A stretch of 64,000 nt of DNA from Manihot esculenta. Its lineage: Eukaryota > Streptophyta > Magnoliopsida > Malpighiales > Euphorbiaceae. Numbering within the stretch: position 1 is the stretch's first letter; the number at the start of each line of letters is the position of its first letter. Below are positions 42,562 to 55,012 of this stretch, piece after piece. The stretch spans positions 24,006,027 to 24,070,026 of the forward strand of contig NC_035174.2 of the NCBI RefSeq assembly GCF_001659605.2. Reading direction: 5' to 3'. A program made the position numbers and the translations under genes. The notes beneath the pieces were generated by a model. It was given only the letters and a program-made list of their open reading frames with translations, did no database searches and was not told the origin of the DNA.

Positions 42562-44238
42562 TTGCAGACGGTCCATGTGCAACAAGCAGAACCTGGTTCA
42601 GCCAGGCAACAGACAACAGAGAAGAAAACTTCAAAATCAAATCTAAAGCCCCTTCCAGGCCACTTAAAGTATGCATTCTTGGGAGCCGAAAAGACACTTC
42701 CAGTGATAGTGTCTAATCAATTGAGCCAACATGAGGAAGAGAGCCTCCTGAAGGTACTGAGGAAGCACAAGCAAGCCATAGGTTGGACCATAGATGACAT
42801 CAAGGGTATCTCCCCCACCACATGCATGCATAAAATACACTTTGAGGAAGAATGTAAGCCAGTCAGAGATGCTCAAAGAAGACTGAATCCACCCATGATG
42901 GAGGTTGTGAAAAAGGAGATAATCAAGCTTCTAGATGCAGGTATCATCTACCCTATCTCTGATAGCAAATGGGTAAGTCCTGTGCATGTGGTTCCAAAGA
43001 AAACTAGGATCACCATTATGCCAAACGCCGAAGGAGAACTTGTTCCGACTAGAGTTCATAATGGATGGAGAGTTTGCATGGATTACAGAAAGCTAAATGC
43101 AGCCACAAGGAAAGATCATTTTCCTTTGCCTTTCATTGATCAAATGCTAGAAAGACTTGCAGGTAAATCCCGCTATTGTTTTCTTGATGGTTATTTAGGT
43201 TTTTACCATATTCCAGTGGCCCCAGAAGATCAAGAGAAGACCATATTCACCTGTCCTTTTAGCACTTTTGCCTTCAGAAGAATGCCATTTGGACTTTGCA
43301 ATGCTCCAGCCACCTTTCAGCGATGTATGATGAGCATATTTTCTGATTATGTTGAAAAAATCATTGAGGTATTTATGGATGATTTTACAGTGTATGGCAA
43401 CTCTTTTGAAGAATGCCTTGCTAACCTTGATAAGATCCTACAGAGATGCCTTGAATCAAATCTTGTTTTGAACTATGAAAAATGTCACTTTATGGTTAAC
43501 CAAGGTTTGATATTAGGTCATGTTGTTTCAGCTAAAGGCATTGAAGTAGACAAAGCAAAGGTGGATACCATTAAAGATTTGCCTTACCCCACAAATGTTA
43601 AAGAGATTCGCTCTTTCCTTGGCCATGCAGGGTTCTATAGGAGATTTATAAAAGATTTTTCAAAAATTTCATTGCCATTATGTATATTGCTCCAACAAGA
43701 TGTAACTTTTGACTTTGATGCAGATTGTAAGAAAGCATTTGATTTGATAAAAGAACTGCTTGTGACTGCCCCCATCATTCAGGCACCTGACTGGAACTTG
43801 CCCTTTGAGATCATGTGTGATGCAAGCAACTATGTTGTGGGTGCAGTTTTGGGGCAACGTGTGGGGAACTCACCCCATGTGATTCACTATGCATCTCGCA
43901 CATTGTATGCTGCCCAAAGCAACTACTCAACAACAGAAAAGGAACTCTTAGCTGTTGTGTTTGCCCTAGAGAAGTTCAAACCGTATCTCTTGGGAACCAA
44001 AGTCACCATCTACTCTGACCATGCTGCCTTGCGATATCTAATCAAGAAAAAGGAATCAAAACCGAGACTCATTCGATGGATTTTACTATTGCAAGAGTTT
44101 GATCTGGAGATACGAGACAAGAAAGGGAAAGAGAATTTAGTGGCTGACCACCTCAGCCGACTGGCATCCACCTCTGCACCTTGTCCTGTCAATGAAGATT
44201 TCCCCGACGAACATCTATTCGTCACCCATTCTGAATAG
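42562..44238 (+). CDS. AthD reverse transcriptase-RNase H, open frame
   Basis: 559 codons in the same frame as gag and protease; the first codon listed is TTG, so it would be translated only as part of the polyprotein. RT blocks: CMDYRKLN (near 43075), [21 protein letters not shown] (near 43290) and catalytic FMDD (near 43375). RNase H follows, with acidic residues in CDAS (near 43815), TEKELLA (near 43935), SDHAAL (near 44015) and VADHLSR (near 44145). The frame stops at 44236-44238, about 25 codons after RNase H, where Athila pol normally continues into integrase. Both enzyme domains look intact. Confidence 0.9.
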   Translation: MQTVHVQQAEPGSARQQTTEKKTSKSNLKPLPGHLKYAFLGAEKTLPVIVSNQLSQHEEESLLKVLRKHKQAIGWTIDDIKGISPTTCMHKIHFEEECKPVRDAQRRLNPPMMEVVKKEIIKLLDAGIIYPISDSKWVSPVHVVPKKTRITIMPNAEGELVPTRVHNGWRVCMDYRKLNAATRKDHFPLPFIDQMLERLAGKSRYCFLDGYLGFYHIPVAPEDQEKTIFTCPFSTFAFRRMPFGLCNAPATFQRCMMSIFSDYVEKIIEVFMDDFTVYGNSFEECLANLDKILQRCLESNLVLNYEKCHFMVNQGLILGHVVSAKGIEVDKAKVDTIKDLPYPTNVKEIRSFLGHAGFYRRFIKDFSKISLPLCILLQQDVTFDFDADCKKAFDLIKELLVTAPIIQAPDWNLPFEIMCDASNYVVGAVLGQRVGNSPHVIHYASRTLYAAQSNYSTTEKELLAVVFALEKFKPYLLGTKVTIYSDHAALRYLIKKKESKPRLIRWILLLQEFDLEIRDKKGKENLVADHLSRLASTSAPCPVNEDFPDEHLFVTHSE

Positions 44239-45041
44239 GCTTTATCGCACCATGCAGTCCACACCAAGGGAAGTACTCAGTTTCTTTTGTTCTTTTATAT
44301 TTTCTATACATTGAGGACAATGCATGATTTAGGTGTGGGGGTGCAGATCTGAGAATTTTTAATTTTTGCTTTAATTTTTAGTTTGCTTTAGACACATCTT
44401 TCCTTTCAGTTTGCGCTTTCTTTTCAGTTTTTCCTTTCAGTTTGCGTTTGATTAGCCATAGTTTTTCTCTTTTCTTTTTGATTTGCTTCACTCAAGCTCA
44501 TGAACTATGTTGGATGAGCTTTCTTTACATGACTCCATTGATGTGATGACTCTTTAAACTTATGTTGAATCAATTGCAATAGGTTATATTCATGTTTGGG
44601 AATTGCCTTTTGAATTGAATCTTTGAGCTTGCCATGGTGAAAAACATATTGATGACACTCATTTGAGAGAATGAATTGATTAATGTGTGAATGAACTTAA
44701 CATGACTTATTTTAGCAATTGGTGTTGATTTGCCCAAATCATTGAGAAAGAAATTCAGAAAAGGCCTAGACTTTATAAGCACAATTTGAAAACTATTCCA
44801 ATGGTCAAAAGACTACGAACAGAGCAAATAGCCACTTGGACAGGTGACCAACTGAGTAACTGGGGGTGGGTATCACCAATATGTACCTTCACGTCAAAAG
44901 GTTGGTGACTTTTTCAAGCAAGAATAAGTGCAAAGGGCTGAATAAAGTACTTCAAGGTAAGGACAAGTCACTCTGAAAGCTAGAATATGTCTTAATTGAA
45001 CAAGAACTTGTGCATGTATGATCTCTCTCTTGAGGAAAACC
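44239..45041 (+). other. AthD post-pol non-coding region, first part
   Basis: No integrase motifs (HHCC or DDE) are seen on either strand. It begins with words shared with AthC after 26180 (CGCACCATGCA, AGTACTCAGTTTC), has the internal polypurine-like motif at 44313-44341, then AT-rich sequence until TekD. It resumes at 54817-55012 and ends in a polypurine tract (AGGTGTGGGGG, 54998-55008). Confidence 0.8.
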
Positions 45042-47320
45042 TGTAACGACCCCAAAATGGACCGTCACCGGCGCTAGGATTCAGGTCGGCTTAAGGCCGC
45101 CAGAACCCGTAGCAAGCCTGCTATACTCTCTGTGTACCTGTAAACCTCATACATGATCATACATTTTATGTGAAAATAAAACTCTTTTCTGAACCAAGGC
45201 TCAACCTGTGCATGCACTATCTCTGTACTCTGTACTCATGTACTCTGTACTCTGTATCCCTGACTAGAGCTTGCTCTAGATGGGTTCACTCATACCTGTT
45301 AAGCCTGGTTTTCACATACAGGAAAACATATATACATATACAGATCATGTACAACACATACATCACTAGGTCAAGCAACAACTATTATATCTCTTTAATA
45401 TTACATGTCCACTCTAAGCTATTACAGATCTCTTTACTTTTTCTGTACTCTGCTGGACTGTCCCTTCCTGTACACTGTACACTGAATGCTGAACCTGCAA
45501 AACTGGGGTTAAGGGAGTGGGATGAGCTCTATAGCCCAGTGAGTAGAACAGTAAAGCATCTCAGTAAAATATGATCTCATGGAATGCACCATATCACAGA
45601 CAAGCCACATCAAGAGTAAACCTGTCACCACATAGTCCCAGTAACTCTGTGCCAGGGCGTAGAATCGAGCACCTGGTCTTCCTGTCATATATGTATATGT
45701 GTATATAACACCTGTGAACTTACCATTGCCAGGGCGTAGTCAAAGGCTCCTGGACTTTGCTATATACCTGCCAGGGCGTAGTCAAAGGCTCCTGGTCTTT
45801 GCTATACGTGCCAGGGCGTAGTCAAAGGCTCCTGGTCTTCCTGTCTGTGACTATTGGATCATTCAGCATTTACTCACATCATCAAATAACAATGCAATGC
45901 AACATATTCGTGAATACTAATGCAAGCAACCTATGGCATAAACATGATGCATGAGATATGCTAAAAGCAGCTTGTGGTTCAATTAAAAATCATCAGTCTT
46001 AAGTTTAGTTCCACTCACCTCGGGCTAATTGGACTGACTGACTCTGCAGGTTCTGAATCTCTGGAGCAGTACTCACTGCTGCTCTCTCTGGTTCCTCTGG
46101 TCTGTATAAGCACATAAAGACTCAAATGAGGGACCAAACAAGCTTATGACCGACTCTATTAACCTCCCCAAGAATCCCCTTACACTCACTCTAATAGTCA
46201 TGCAAAGCAAGCAAAAGAAAGCTGGACAGAACACTTTCGGCGGCAGGTTCGGCGGCCGAATGTCCTCTCCAGAGACGAAACTCAAGCATCTTCGGCGGCC
46301 GAATCTCTATGTTCGGCGGCCGAACCCTTTCGGGGGCAAGTTTCGGAGGCCACAAGGCACTCCAGAGACGAAAGTCTCTAACCTTCGGCGGCACCTTCGG
46401 CGGCCGAATCCCCCAAACAGAGCCGAACATGCACAACTCGCGGGGGCAAGCTATGGCAGCCTAAGCCACCATGCAAGAGGTTCGGCGGCCGAATGAACCT
46501 TCGGCTGCCGAACCTGAGTTCATCCAGAACTCAGTTTCAACGGCAAACCTTCTCCTTCTTTCCTTCAACTTCTCAACCCATGCCAACTTCACCTCCTCAA
46601 CATACATATACTCATGTATATGATCACAGGGGTCCAAAACTAGCTAATAACCCCAAACAACAAAACAAACATACATATAAACATGTAGCCATGCATAACT
46701 CATCAAAACTATCATTAAGAACCTAAACATGCATTTCCTTCCATACATCCCCCTAAAACCTTCAGAAAACATATACACAGGTTCTAACTCGTCCCTTACC
46801 TTTGTAAACAGGAAGATGCACGTTCAGAACAAGGGAAAACGGATCAACCTCTCAAACTCTCAAAAACGTAACTTTAGTTTCTCTCAAACTCTCTCAAACT
46901 CACTTTTGCAAGCACCTCAAGCTTCTGTATGATCACCCAAACATGTACAGGTGAGTCATAGAGACGTGGCCATTTCATGGCAAGAATCTGAGGCCAACAC
47001 TTGTCAAAAACCATGACTCAGCTCACCAGCCAACTCATCGTCGGCTGCCCAATCACATGCAAGACCATGCAATCGTTCGGGGGCCGAACTCACCTTCGGA
47101 AGCCGAACACCTTCGGCGGCCGAACTTACTTTCGGCGGCCGAACTTGGCTCAACTGCCTTAGGTCATTTCAACTCAAAACTCACTTCCCTTAACCTTAAA
47201 ACATTTAAACACATCATAACACTTAATAACACACAACTCCTACCCTTAGATAGAATCCCAATACCCCGGATTCCGCCAGATAATAGGAATTCCGGTGCCG
47301 GATTCTAGCCGGGTATTACA
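45042..47320 (-). mobile_element. TekD 3' LTR
   Basis: Related to the TekB LTR but with a different segment at about 46840-46940, rich in CTCTCAAACT repeats. Palindrome cluster at 46232-46520 and 47075-47145. Minisatellite units at about 45652-45838. Confidence 0.93.
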
Positions 47321-47337
47321 TTCTCCCCTCCTTAAGA
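47321..47337 (-). promoter_or_regulatory. TekD polypurine tract
   Basis: TCTTAAGGAGGGGAGAA on the minus strand, immediately before the 3' LTR. Confidence 0.87.
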
Positions 47338-47402
47338 ACATTCGTCCTCGGATGTTCCTAAAACACATAAAAACAAAACAAAATACAAGGAGGAAACTAA
47401 CC

Positions 47403-50400
47403 TCAAAACAAATATGGATACTGCTGGAGCATAGACTCCCGCGTCTCCCATGTGCACTCTTCTAGGTTATGGTGGTTCCATAAAACTTTCACCATCGGAA
47501 TCTCCTTGTTCCTTAGCTGTCTGATCTGCGTGTCCAGAATCCGCACTGGCTGCTCTATATAGGTGAGATCTGTATGAATCTCCACCTCAGGCTCACTCAG
47601 AACCTGATTCGGATCTGACACAAACTGTCGTAGCATAGAAACATGAAATACCGGGTGAATCCTCTCCATAGAAGCAGGTAAATCCAGCTTATACGACACA
47701 TTTCCGATCCTCTGCAACACCTCAAAGGGTCCAATGTACCGTGGAGCTAATTTACCCTTCTTCCCAAAACGAACCACTCCTTTCATTGGAGACACTTTCA
47801 GTAATACCCAATTACCTTCTTGAAACTCTAACTGCTTTCTGCGAACGTCTGCATAACTTTTCTGTCTACTCTGAGCTGTTCTGATTCTCTCTCTGATCAT
47901 GGGCACCATTCTACTGGTAATGTCTACTAACTCTGGCCCTGCAAGAGCTTTCTCTCCTACCTCTTCCCAGCAAACAGGGGATCTGCACTTCCTCCCATAC
48001 AAAGCTTCATAAGGAGCCATCCCAATGCTAGCATGATGACTGTTATTGTAGGCAAACTCCACCAAAGGTAGATGCTGCCTCCAAGAACCGCCAAAGTCTA
48101 ACACACATAGGCGAAGCATATCCTCTATGGTCTGGATGGTCCTTTCTGACTGTCCATCAGTCTGTGGGTGGAAAGCAGTACTAAAATTCAATCTCGTGCC
48201 CATCGCACTTTGCAGACTCCGCCAAAAGCGGGAGGTAAACTGTGGTCCTCTGTCTGAAACTATAGACACTGGGACTCCATGTAATCTCACTATCTCATCC
48301 AGATAGACCTGTGCCAACTTATCCACAGAATAGTTATTCCGTACTGGAAGAAAATGAGCAGATTTCGTAAGTCTGTCCACAATCACCCATATCGAGTCTA
48401 TCCTGTTGGATGCTACTGGTAAACCCACTACAAAATCCATGGCTATGTTCTCCCATTTCCACTCTGGAATCGGTAATGGGTTAAGCATTCCGGCTGGTTT
48501 CTGATGTTCTAATTTCACCCTCTGACAAACCTCACAGGCTGTCACGAACTGCGCCACTTCTTTCTTCATGGCTGGCCACCAATAGATCCTTTTCAGATCC
48601 TGATACATCTTGGTAGCTCCTGGGTGAACACTATACCTCGCATTATGAGCTTCCCTCATAATGTCTTCCTTCACACTGCCCCTATCTGGTACACAAAGTC
48701 GACTTCCATAGCGAAGGATCCCTTTACTATCAAATCTGAACTCTGCATTGTTGCCTGACTGAACAGTCCTGGCAATTTTCATCAATTCAGGGTCCTCATG
48801 CTGTCTCTGAGCTATCTGCTCCAGAAACACAGGTGTCACTCTCATCTGTGCTATCAATGTACCTGTACCAGACAACTCTAGCTGTAATCCCTCGTCAAAG
48901 AGCTTATAAAGCTCCATCACAACTGGTCTCCGCTCTGCTGCTATATGGGATAAACTGCCTAGTGACTTCCGGCTTAGGGCGTCTGCAACAACATTCGCCT
49001 TACCCGGATGATACTGGATCTTACAATCATAATCACTGAGCAATTCTACCCATCTCCGTTGCCTCAAATTCAGCTCTCTCTGACTCAAGATGTATTGTAA
49101 ACTCTTGTGATCGGTGAAGATCTCGCATTTAACTCCATAGAGGTAATGCCGCCACATCTTAAGTGCAAAGATAACTGCTGCCATCTCTAGGTCATGGGTA
49201 GGGTAATTCAACTCGTGCTTCTTCAACTGTCTAGACGCATAAGCTATTACTCTATCATTCTGCATCAATACACAACCCAATCCCATTCGAGATGCATCAC
49301 AGAACACTGTGAACTCTTCATTACTGACAGGCAGAGCTAACACTGGTGCTGTTGTCAATCTCTTCTTGAGCTCTTCAAAGCTCTCTTCACACTGGTCTGA
49401 CCAGATAAACTTCTGGTTCTTCTGAGTCAATTTGGTCATAGGAGCTGCTATCTTTGAGAAGTTCTGAACGAACCTCCTGTAATAACCTGCCAGTCCCAAA
49501 AAGCTTTTAATCTCAGTCACTGTCGTGGGTCTGGGCCAGTTAGTTACAGCTTCTATCTTCTTGGGATCTACCTCAATACCCTCTGCTGATACCACATGTC
49601 CCAAGAAGGAAATGCTCCCCAACCAAAACTCACACTTCGAGAACTTGGCATACAAACCATGCTCTCTCAGTGTCTGCAAAACAATCCTCAGATGCTGGGC
49701 ATGCTCCTCTGCATCTCTGGAATACACTAAGATATCATCGATAAACACAATGACAAAGTGATCCAGAAACTCACTAAATACTCTGTTCATGAGATCCATG
49801 AATGCTGCAGGGGCGTTAGTCAACCCGAACGGCATCACTAAGAACTCATAATGCCCATATCTGGTCCGAAAAGCTGTCTTAGGCACATCTGCCTCTCTGA
49901 CTCTCAACTGATGATACCCAGATCTCAGATCTATTTTCGAGAAACAACCTGCTCCAGCTAGCTGGTCAAATAGATCATCAATCCGAGGTAAGGGATACCT
50001 ATTCTTGATAGTGACCTTGTTCAACTGTCTGTAGTCGATACAAAGTCTGAGGGATCCATCCTTCTTTCTGACAAAGAGCACTGGAGCACCCCAAGGTGAG
50101 GTACTAGGGCGGATGAAACCCTTATCTACCAAGTCCTGCAACTGTTCTTTCAACTCTGTTAACTCAGCTGGCGCCATCCTGTAGGGAGGTATAGAGATAG
50201 GTCTGGTACCTGGCAATAATTCAATGTCAAACCCTATCTCCCTATCAGGTGGTAGTCCTGGCAAATCGTCTGGGAACACATCGAGAAACTCTCGGACTAC
50301 TGGTACTGTGGCTGGTTCCCTAACCTGACTATCTAGCTCTATCACATGAGCTAGAAACCCCTGACAACCCCTCCTAAGCAAACGACGAGCCTGAAGGGCT

Positions 50401-52313
50401 GAAATCATACCTCTGGGTGTACCTCTCCTGTCTCCTCTGAAGACACACTCTGACCCATCCTGGTCTCTGAGACTCACTAGCTTCTCTCGACAGTCCAACG
50501 TAGCACTATATGCAGATAGCCAATCCATCCCTAGAATGACATCAAAATCTGTCAAGTCTAGAACCACAAGGTCAGCTGGAAGGCATCTACCCTCTATAAA
50601 CACTGGACTGAAACGACAGACTGACACTGCCACTGATGGGTCACATCTAGGTCCACTGACCCAGAGAGGATACTCTAACTCAGAACTGATCAAACCCAAC
50701 CTCTCTATGGCTCTCGAAGCAATAAAGGAATGAGAAGCACCGGGGTCCATCAAAGCATACACATCTGAACACCCAATGATGAGATTACCTGACACCACTG
50801 TGTTCGACGTGTTAGCCTCCTCCTGTGTCACTGTGAAAATCCGTGCTGGGGCTACCGGATTTCCACCTCGGGAACCTGCTGCTGAAGTAGAGGCTACCCC
50901 TCTCCCTCTACCTCTGCCACTACTCTGAGGCATGACTGAAGCTACTGGCCGTACAACTGGCTGTACCACACTGCCTGAACTCATCTGCTGGGATGGTGCA
51001 AAAGTCATCTGCGGACAATCCCGAGCAATATGCCCTTCCTGTCCACATCGAAAACAAACTGTAGATCCCAACCGACAAACTCCGCCATGTGGTTTTCCGC
51101 ATCGTCTGCAGACTGGAGCTGTGCCAGAGCTTGAGCCACTACCTATTCCCAGACCTGACTTGACTTTACTCCATAACCCTTTCCTTGTTCCTCTCGCTCT
51201 ATCCCATCTTTTACTGCCTGTAGAACCTGAACTGGGGGCTTTAGAACCCGAAGCTTGTGCCTGTGACTGTTTCTGAATATTGGCACTAGCTTCCATTTTC
51301 CTGGCTGCATCTATAATAGAGTGAAAACTCTCCTTCTCAGCTGGAAGGATCAAAGAAGAATACCTGGGATGAAGTCTCATGGTATATCTCCTTGCTTTCT
51401 TCTGATCAGTATCATAGGCTTGACCCACGTACTGAAGCAGATCCAGGAACTTATCTGTGAATTCATCAACACTCATCTCATCTGTCTGTCTTAACTGTTC
51501 AAATTCAATTATCTTCATCTCCCTTGAACTGTCAGGAAAAGCCCACCCTGCAAACTCATTGGCGAACTCTCCCCATGACATACTGTCCATTCTAGGCTCC
51601 ACATAATTCTTAAACCATTCTCTGGCCTTCCTACACTTTATTGTGAAACCTGCCATCTCAATGGCTCTCCTATCATCTGCTCCCAATTCACTGGTAATCA
51701 TCCTAACTGCTCTGAGGTAATCAAATGGATCATCTCCCGTATTGTATTTCGGAGCATCCAATTTCAAATACTCCGTCATTTGAACTTTACCTCTAGATGA
51801 GCTAGGTTCATGCCTGTCAACAACAGGGGCTACTGGTTCTGGTGGTAGTACTGGTTCATTGGGTTCATTTAACTCTAAGTGTGCTGCACTTGGATGTATA
51901 GGGGAAGATGGATACATAGGATATGGTGGATAGTAGTGAGGATATGGCATATATGGCATGTATGTAGGATATGGGTCAAAACGAGAGTATTCCGACATAC
52001 CCTCCATCGGATACTCTGGCTCCTGAAACAAGGATGGATAGCCATAATCTGAGGCCTGAACGCCTCCCTCGGAATCGCCCATACCTTCATCCATAGACGG
52101 ATCAGTCTCCATAGCCTCCCTCTCTTCCTCTGATCTTCCTCCTCTAACTACTCCTCTTCTGCTCTCGTCCACAGACCTTCTAGGGTCTATTGACATGCCT
52201 TCCCTGCTAGATCTCTGAGACCTTGCCCTTGGCAATGCAGGAGGACGAGCAGCTGGTCTCTCACTCTCTGGTGGGACTCCAGTCAATCGAACTGATCGAC
52301 GAGTTCCTCGCAT
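47403..52313 (-). CDS. TekD gag-pol polyprotein, intact, with chromodomain
   Basis: One frame of 1636 residues from the ATG at 52313 to the stop at 47403. Approximate domains: Arg-, Pro- and Tyr-rich N-terminus (1-180), gag core (185-350), CCHC knuckles (about 404 and 426), protease with DPGAS (about 523), reverse transcriptase (about 690-880, YRQLNK near 759, catalytic IDD near 858), RNase H (CDAS near 1004), integrase zinc finger (about 1222-1262), integrase core with Asp near 1291, Asp near 1354 (SDRGPQ) and Glu near 1384 (QSERT), and a C-terminal chromodomain (about 1585-1630, VKVLWNHHN). All catalytic residues I can identify are present. It would encode particle, protease, replication enzymes and a targeted integrase. 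A 220-base leader separates it from the LTR. Confidence 0.96.
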   Translation of the reverse strand: MRGTRRSVRLTGVPPESERPAARPPALPRARSQRSSREGMSIDPRRSVDESRRGVVRGGRSEEEREAMETDPSMDEGMGDSEGGVQASDYGYPSLFQEPEYPMEGMSEYSRFDPYPTYMPYMPYPHYYPPYPMYPSSPIHPSAAHLELNEPNEPVLPPEPVAPVVDRHEPSSSRGKVQMTEYLKLDAPKYNTGDDPFDYLRAVRMITSELGADDRRAIEMAGFTIKCRKAREWFKNYVEPRMDSMSWGEFANEFAGWAFPDSSREMKIIEFEQLRQTDEMSVDEFTDKFLDLLQYVGQAYDTDQKKARRYTMRLHPRYSSLILPAEKESFHSIIDAARKMEASANIQKQSQAQASGSKAPSSGSTGSKRWDRARGTRKGLWSKVKSGLGIGSGSSSGTAPVCRRCGKPHGGVCRLGSTVCFRCGQEGHIARDCPQMTFAPSQQMSSGSVVQPVVRPVASVMPQSSGRGRGRGVASTSAAGSRGGNPVAPARIFTVTQEEANTSNTVVSGNLIIGCSDVYALMDPGASHSFIASRAIERLGLISSELEYPLWVSGPRCDPSVAVSVCRFSPVFIEGRCLPADLVVLDLTDFDVILGMDWLSAYSATLDCREKLVSLRDQDGSECVFRGDRRGTPRGMISALQARRLLRRGCQGFLAHVIELDSQVREPATVPVVREFLDVFPDDLPGLPPDREIGFDIELLPGTRPISIPPYRMAPAELTELKEQLQDLVDKGFIRPSTSPWGAPVLFVRKKDGSLRLCIDYRQLNKVTIKNRYPLPRIDDLFDQLAGAGCFSKIDLRSGYHQLRVREADVPKTAFRTRYGHYEFLVMPFGLTNAPAAFMDLMNRVFSEFLDHFVIVFIDDILVYSRDAEEHAQHLRIVLQTLREHGLYAKFSKCEFWLGSISFLGHVVSAEGIEVDPKKIEAVTNWPRPTTVTEIKSFLGLAGYYRRFVQNFSKIAAPMTKLTQKNQKFIWSDQCEESFEELKKRLTTAPVLALPVSNEEFTVFCDASRMGLGCVLMQNDRVIAYASRQLKKHELNYPTHDLEMAAVIFALKMWRHYLYGVKCEIFTDHKSLQYILSQRELNLRQRRWVELLSDYDCKIQYHPGKANVVADALSRKSLGSLSHIAAERRPVVMELYKLFDEGLQLELSGTGTLIAQMRVTPVFLEQIAQRQHEDPELMKIARTVQSGNNAEFRFDSKGILRYGSRLCVPDRGSVKEDIMREAHNARYSVHPGATKMYQDLKRIYWWPAMKKEVAQFVTACEVCQRVKLEHQKPAGMLNPLPIPEWKWENIAMDFVVGLPVASNRIDSIWVIVDRLTKSAHFLPVRNNYSVDKLAQVYLDEIVRLHGVPVSIVSDRGPQFTSRFWRSLQSAMGTRLNFSTAFHPQTDGQSERTIQTIEDMLRLCVLDFGGSWRQHLPLVEFAYNNSHHASIGMAPYEALYGRKCRSPVCWEEVGEKALAGPELVDITSRMVPMIRERIRTAQSRQKSYADVRRKQLEFQEGNWVLLKVSPMKGVVRFGKKGKLAPRYIGPFEVLQRIGNVSYKLDLPASMERIHPVFHVSMLRQFVSDPNQVLSEPEVEIHTDLTYIEQPVRILDTQIRQLRNKEIPMVKVLWNHHNLEECTWETRESMLQQYPYLF

Positions 52314-52518
52314 CTTTACTCTGGAAACACAACATATAACATATCACTTAGCACATAAACATCACATATCACTCATACACATGCAACACTCATGGCATAT
52401 CATAGCAGATAGGACTCAAGACCCTATCCTAGTGGACATGATTTCCTATTGTGCTTGACCACTTCTAACCTGTCTGAGCCCAACACTGTCTCTATAGGTC
52501 CGATCATGTGAACCTAGG

Positions 52519-52530
52519 GCTCTGATACCA
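52519..52530 (-). promoter_or_regulatory. TekD primer-binding site, initiator tRNA-Met type
   Basis: TGGTATCAGAGC on the minus strand, three bases from the LTR. Confidence 0.9.
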
Positions 52531-52533
52531 ATC

Positions 52534-54811
52534 TGTAACGACCCCAAAATGGACCGTCACCGGCGCTAGGATTCAGGTCGGCTTAAGGCCGCCAGAACCC
52601 GTAGCAAGCCTGCTATACTCTCTGTGTACCTGTAAACCTCATACATGATCATACATTTTATGTGAAAATAAAACTCTTTTCTGAACCAAGGCTCAACCTG
52701 TGCATGCACTATCTCTGTACTCTGTACTCATGTACTCTGTACTCTGTATCCCTGACTAGAGCTTGCTCTAGATGGGTTCACTCATACCTGTTAAGCCTGG
52801 TTTTCACATACAGGAAAACATATATACATATACAGATCATGTACAACACATACATCACTAGGTCAAGCAACAACTATTATATCTCTTTAATATTACATGT
52901 CCACTCTAAGCTATTACAGATCTCTTTACTTTTTCTGTACTCTGCTGGACTGTCCCTTCCTGTACACTGTACACTGAATGCTGAACCTGCAAAACTGGTT
53001 AAGGGAGTGGGATGAGCTCTATAGCCCAGTGAGTAGAACAGTAAAGCATCTCAGTAAAATATGATCTCATGGAATGCACCATATCACAGACAAGCCACAT
53101 CAAGAGTAAACCTGTCACCACATAGTCCCAGTAACTCTGTGCCAGGGCGTAGAATCGAGCACCTGGTCTTCCTGTCATATATGTATATGTGTATATAACA
53201 CCTGTGAACTTACCATTGCCAGGGCGTAGTCAAAGGCTCCTGGACTTTGCTATATACCTGCCAGGGCGTAGTCAAAGGCTCCTGGTCTTTGCTATACGTG
53301 CCAGGGCGTAGTCAAAGGCTCCTGGTCTTCCTGTCTGTGACTATTGGATCATTCAGCATTTACTCACATCATCAAATAACAATGCAATGCAACATATTCG
53401 TGAATACTAATGCAAGCAACCTATGGCATAAACATGATGCATGAGATATGCTAAAAGCAGCTTGTGGTTCAATTAAAAATCATCAGTCTTAAGTTTAGTT
53501 CCACTCACCTCGGGCTAATTGGACTGACTGACTCTGCAGGTTCTGAATCTCTGGAGCAGTACTCACTGCTGCTCTCTCTGGTTCCTCTGGTCTGTATAAG
53601 CACATAAAGACTCAAATGAGGGACCAAACAAGCTTATGACCGACTCTATTAACCTCCCCAAGAATCCCCTTACACTCACTCTAATAGTCATGCAAAGCAA
53701 GCAAAAGAAAGCTGGACAGAACACTTTCGGCGGCAGGTTCGGCGGCCGAATGTCCTCTCCAGAGACGAAACTCAAGCATCTTCGGCGGCCGAATCTCTAT
53801 GTTCGGCGGCCGAACCCTTTTGGGGGCAAGTTTCGGAGGCCACAAGGCACTCCAGAGACGAAAGTCTCTAACCTTCGGCGGCACCTTCGGCGGCCGAATC
53901 CCCCAAACAGAGCCGAACATGCACAACTCGCGGGGGCAAGCTATGGCAGCCTAAGCCACCATGCAAGAGGTTCGGCGGCCGAATGAACCTTCGGCTGCCG
54001 AACCTGAGTTCATCCAGAACTCAGTTTCAACGGCAAACCTTCTCCTTCTTTCCTTCAACATCTCAACCCATGCCAACTTCACCTCCTCAACATACATATA
54101 CTCATGTATATGATCACAGGGGTCCAAAACTAGCTAATAACCCCAAACAACAAAACAAACATACATATAAACATGTAGCCATGCATAACTCATCAAAACT
54201 ATCATTAAGAACCTAAACATGCATTTCCTTCCATACATCCCCCTAAAACCTTCAGAAAACATATACACAGGTTCTAACTCGTCCCTTACCTTTGTAAACA
54301 GGAAGATGCACGTTCAGAACAAGGGAAAACGGATCAACCTCTCAAACTCTCAAAAACATAACTTTAGTTTCTCTCAAACTCTCTCAAACTCACTTTTGCA
54401 AGCACCTCAAGCTTCTGTATGATCACCCAAAACATGTACAGGTGAGTCATAGAGACGTGGCCATTTCATGGCAAGAATCTGAGGCCAACACTTGTCAAAA
54501 ACCATGACTCAGCTCACCAGCCAACTCATCGTCGGCTGCCCAATCACATGCAAGACCATGCAATCGTTCGGGGGCCGAACTCACCTTCGGAAGCCGAACA
54601 CCTTCGGCGGCCGAACTTACTTTCGGCGGCCGAACTTGGCTCAACTGCCTTAGGTCATTTCAACTCAAAACTCACTTCCCTTAACCTTAAAACATTTAAA
54701 CACATCATAACACTTAATAACACACAACTCCTACCCTTAGATAGAATCCCAATACCCCGGATTCCGCCAGATAATAGGAATTCCGGTGCCGGATTCTAGC
54801 CGGGTATTACA
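52534..54811 (-). mobile_element. TekD 5' LTR
   Basis: Almost identical to 45042-47320. Noted differences: two bases missing in a G run near 52998, one extra A near 54431, CG-to-TG near 53821, CG-to-CA near 54357 and T/A near 54060. This is the promoter-bearing LTR. I see no clear TATAAAAGG box in it. Confidence 0.93.
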
Positions 54812-55012
54812 AAACCAATCCTAGCCATGGTAAGTAAAGGGAAGCAAGGAAAAAGGTAAGTAACCTTGATGCATATATTCTTTATTGCAATAATTCAAAA
54901 TAGGGGGTCTAGAGTAAGAGCTTAAGTGGACATAAAGGATCAAAGCAAAGAGAGTTTGTTTGACTATGTTTGTTTGCTTGAGGACAAGCAAAAGGCTAGG
55001 TGTGGGGGTATT

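Larger units (their letters stand above)
45042..54811 (-). mobile_element. TekD: apparently complete Tekay-type chromovirus
   Basis: The 9770-bp element has LTRs 45042-47320 (2279 bp) and 52534-54811 (2278 bp), a primer site, an unbroken gag-pol and a polypurine tract. The target duplication is AAACC (45037-45041 and 54812-54816). By eye the LTRs differ by about three substitutions and two small indels, implying a very recent insertion. It lies inside the AthD 3' non-coding region. Of all elements here, only this one looks autonomous. Confidence 0.96.
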
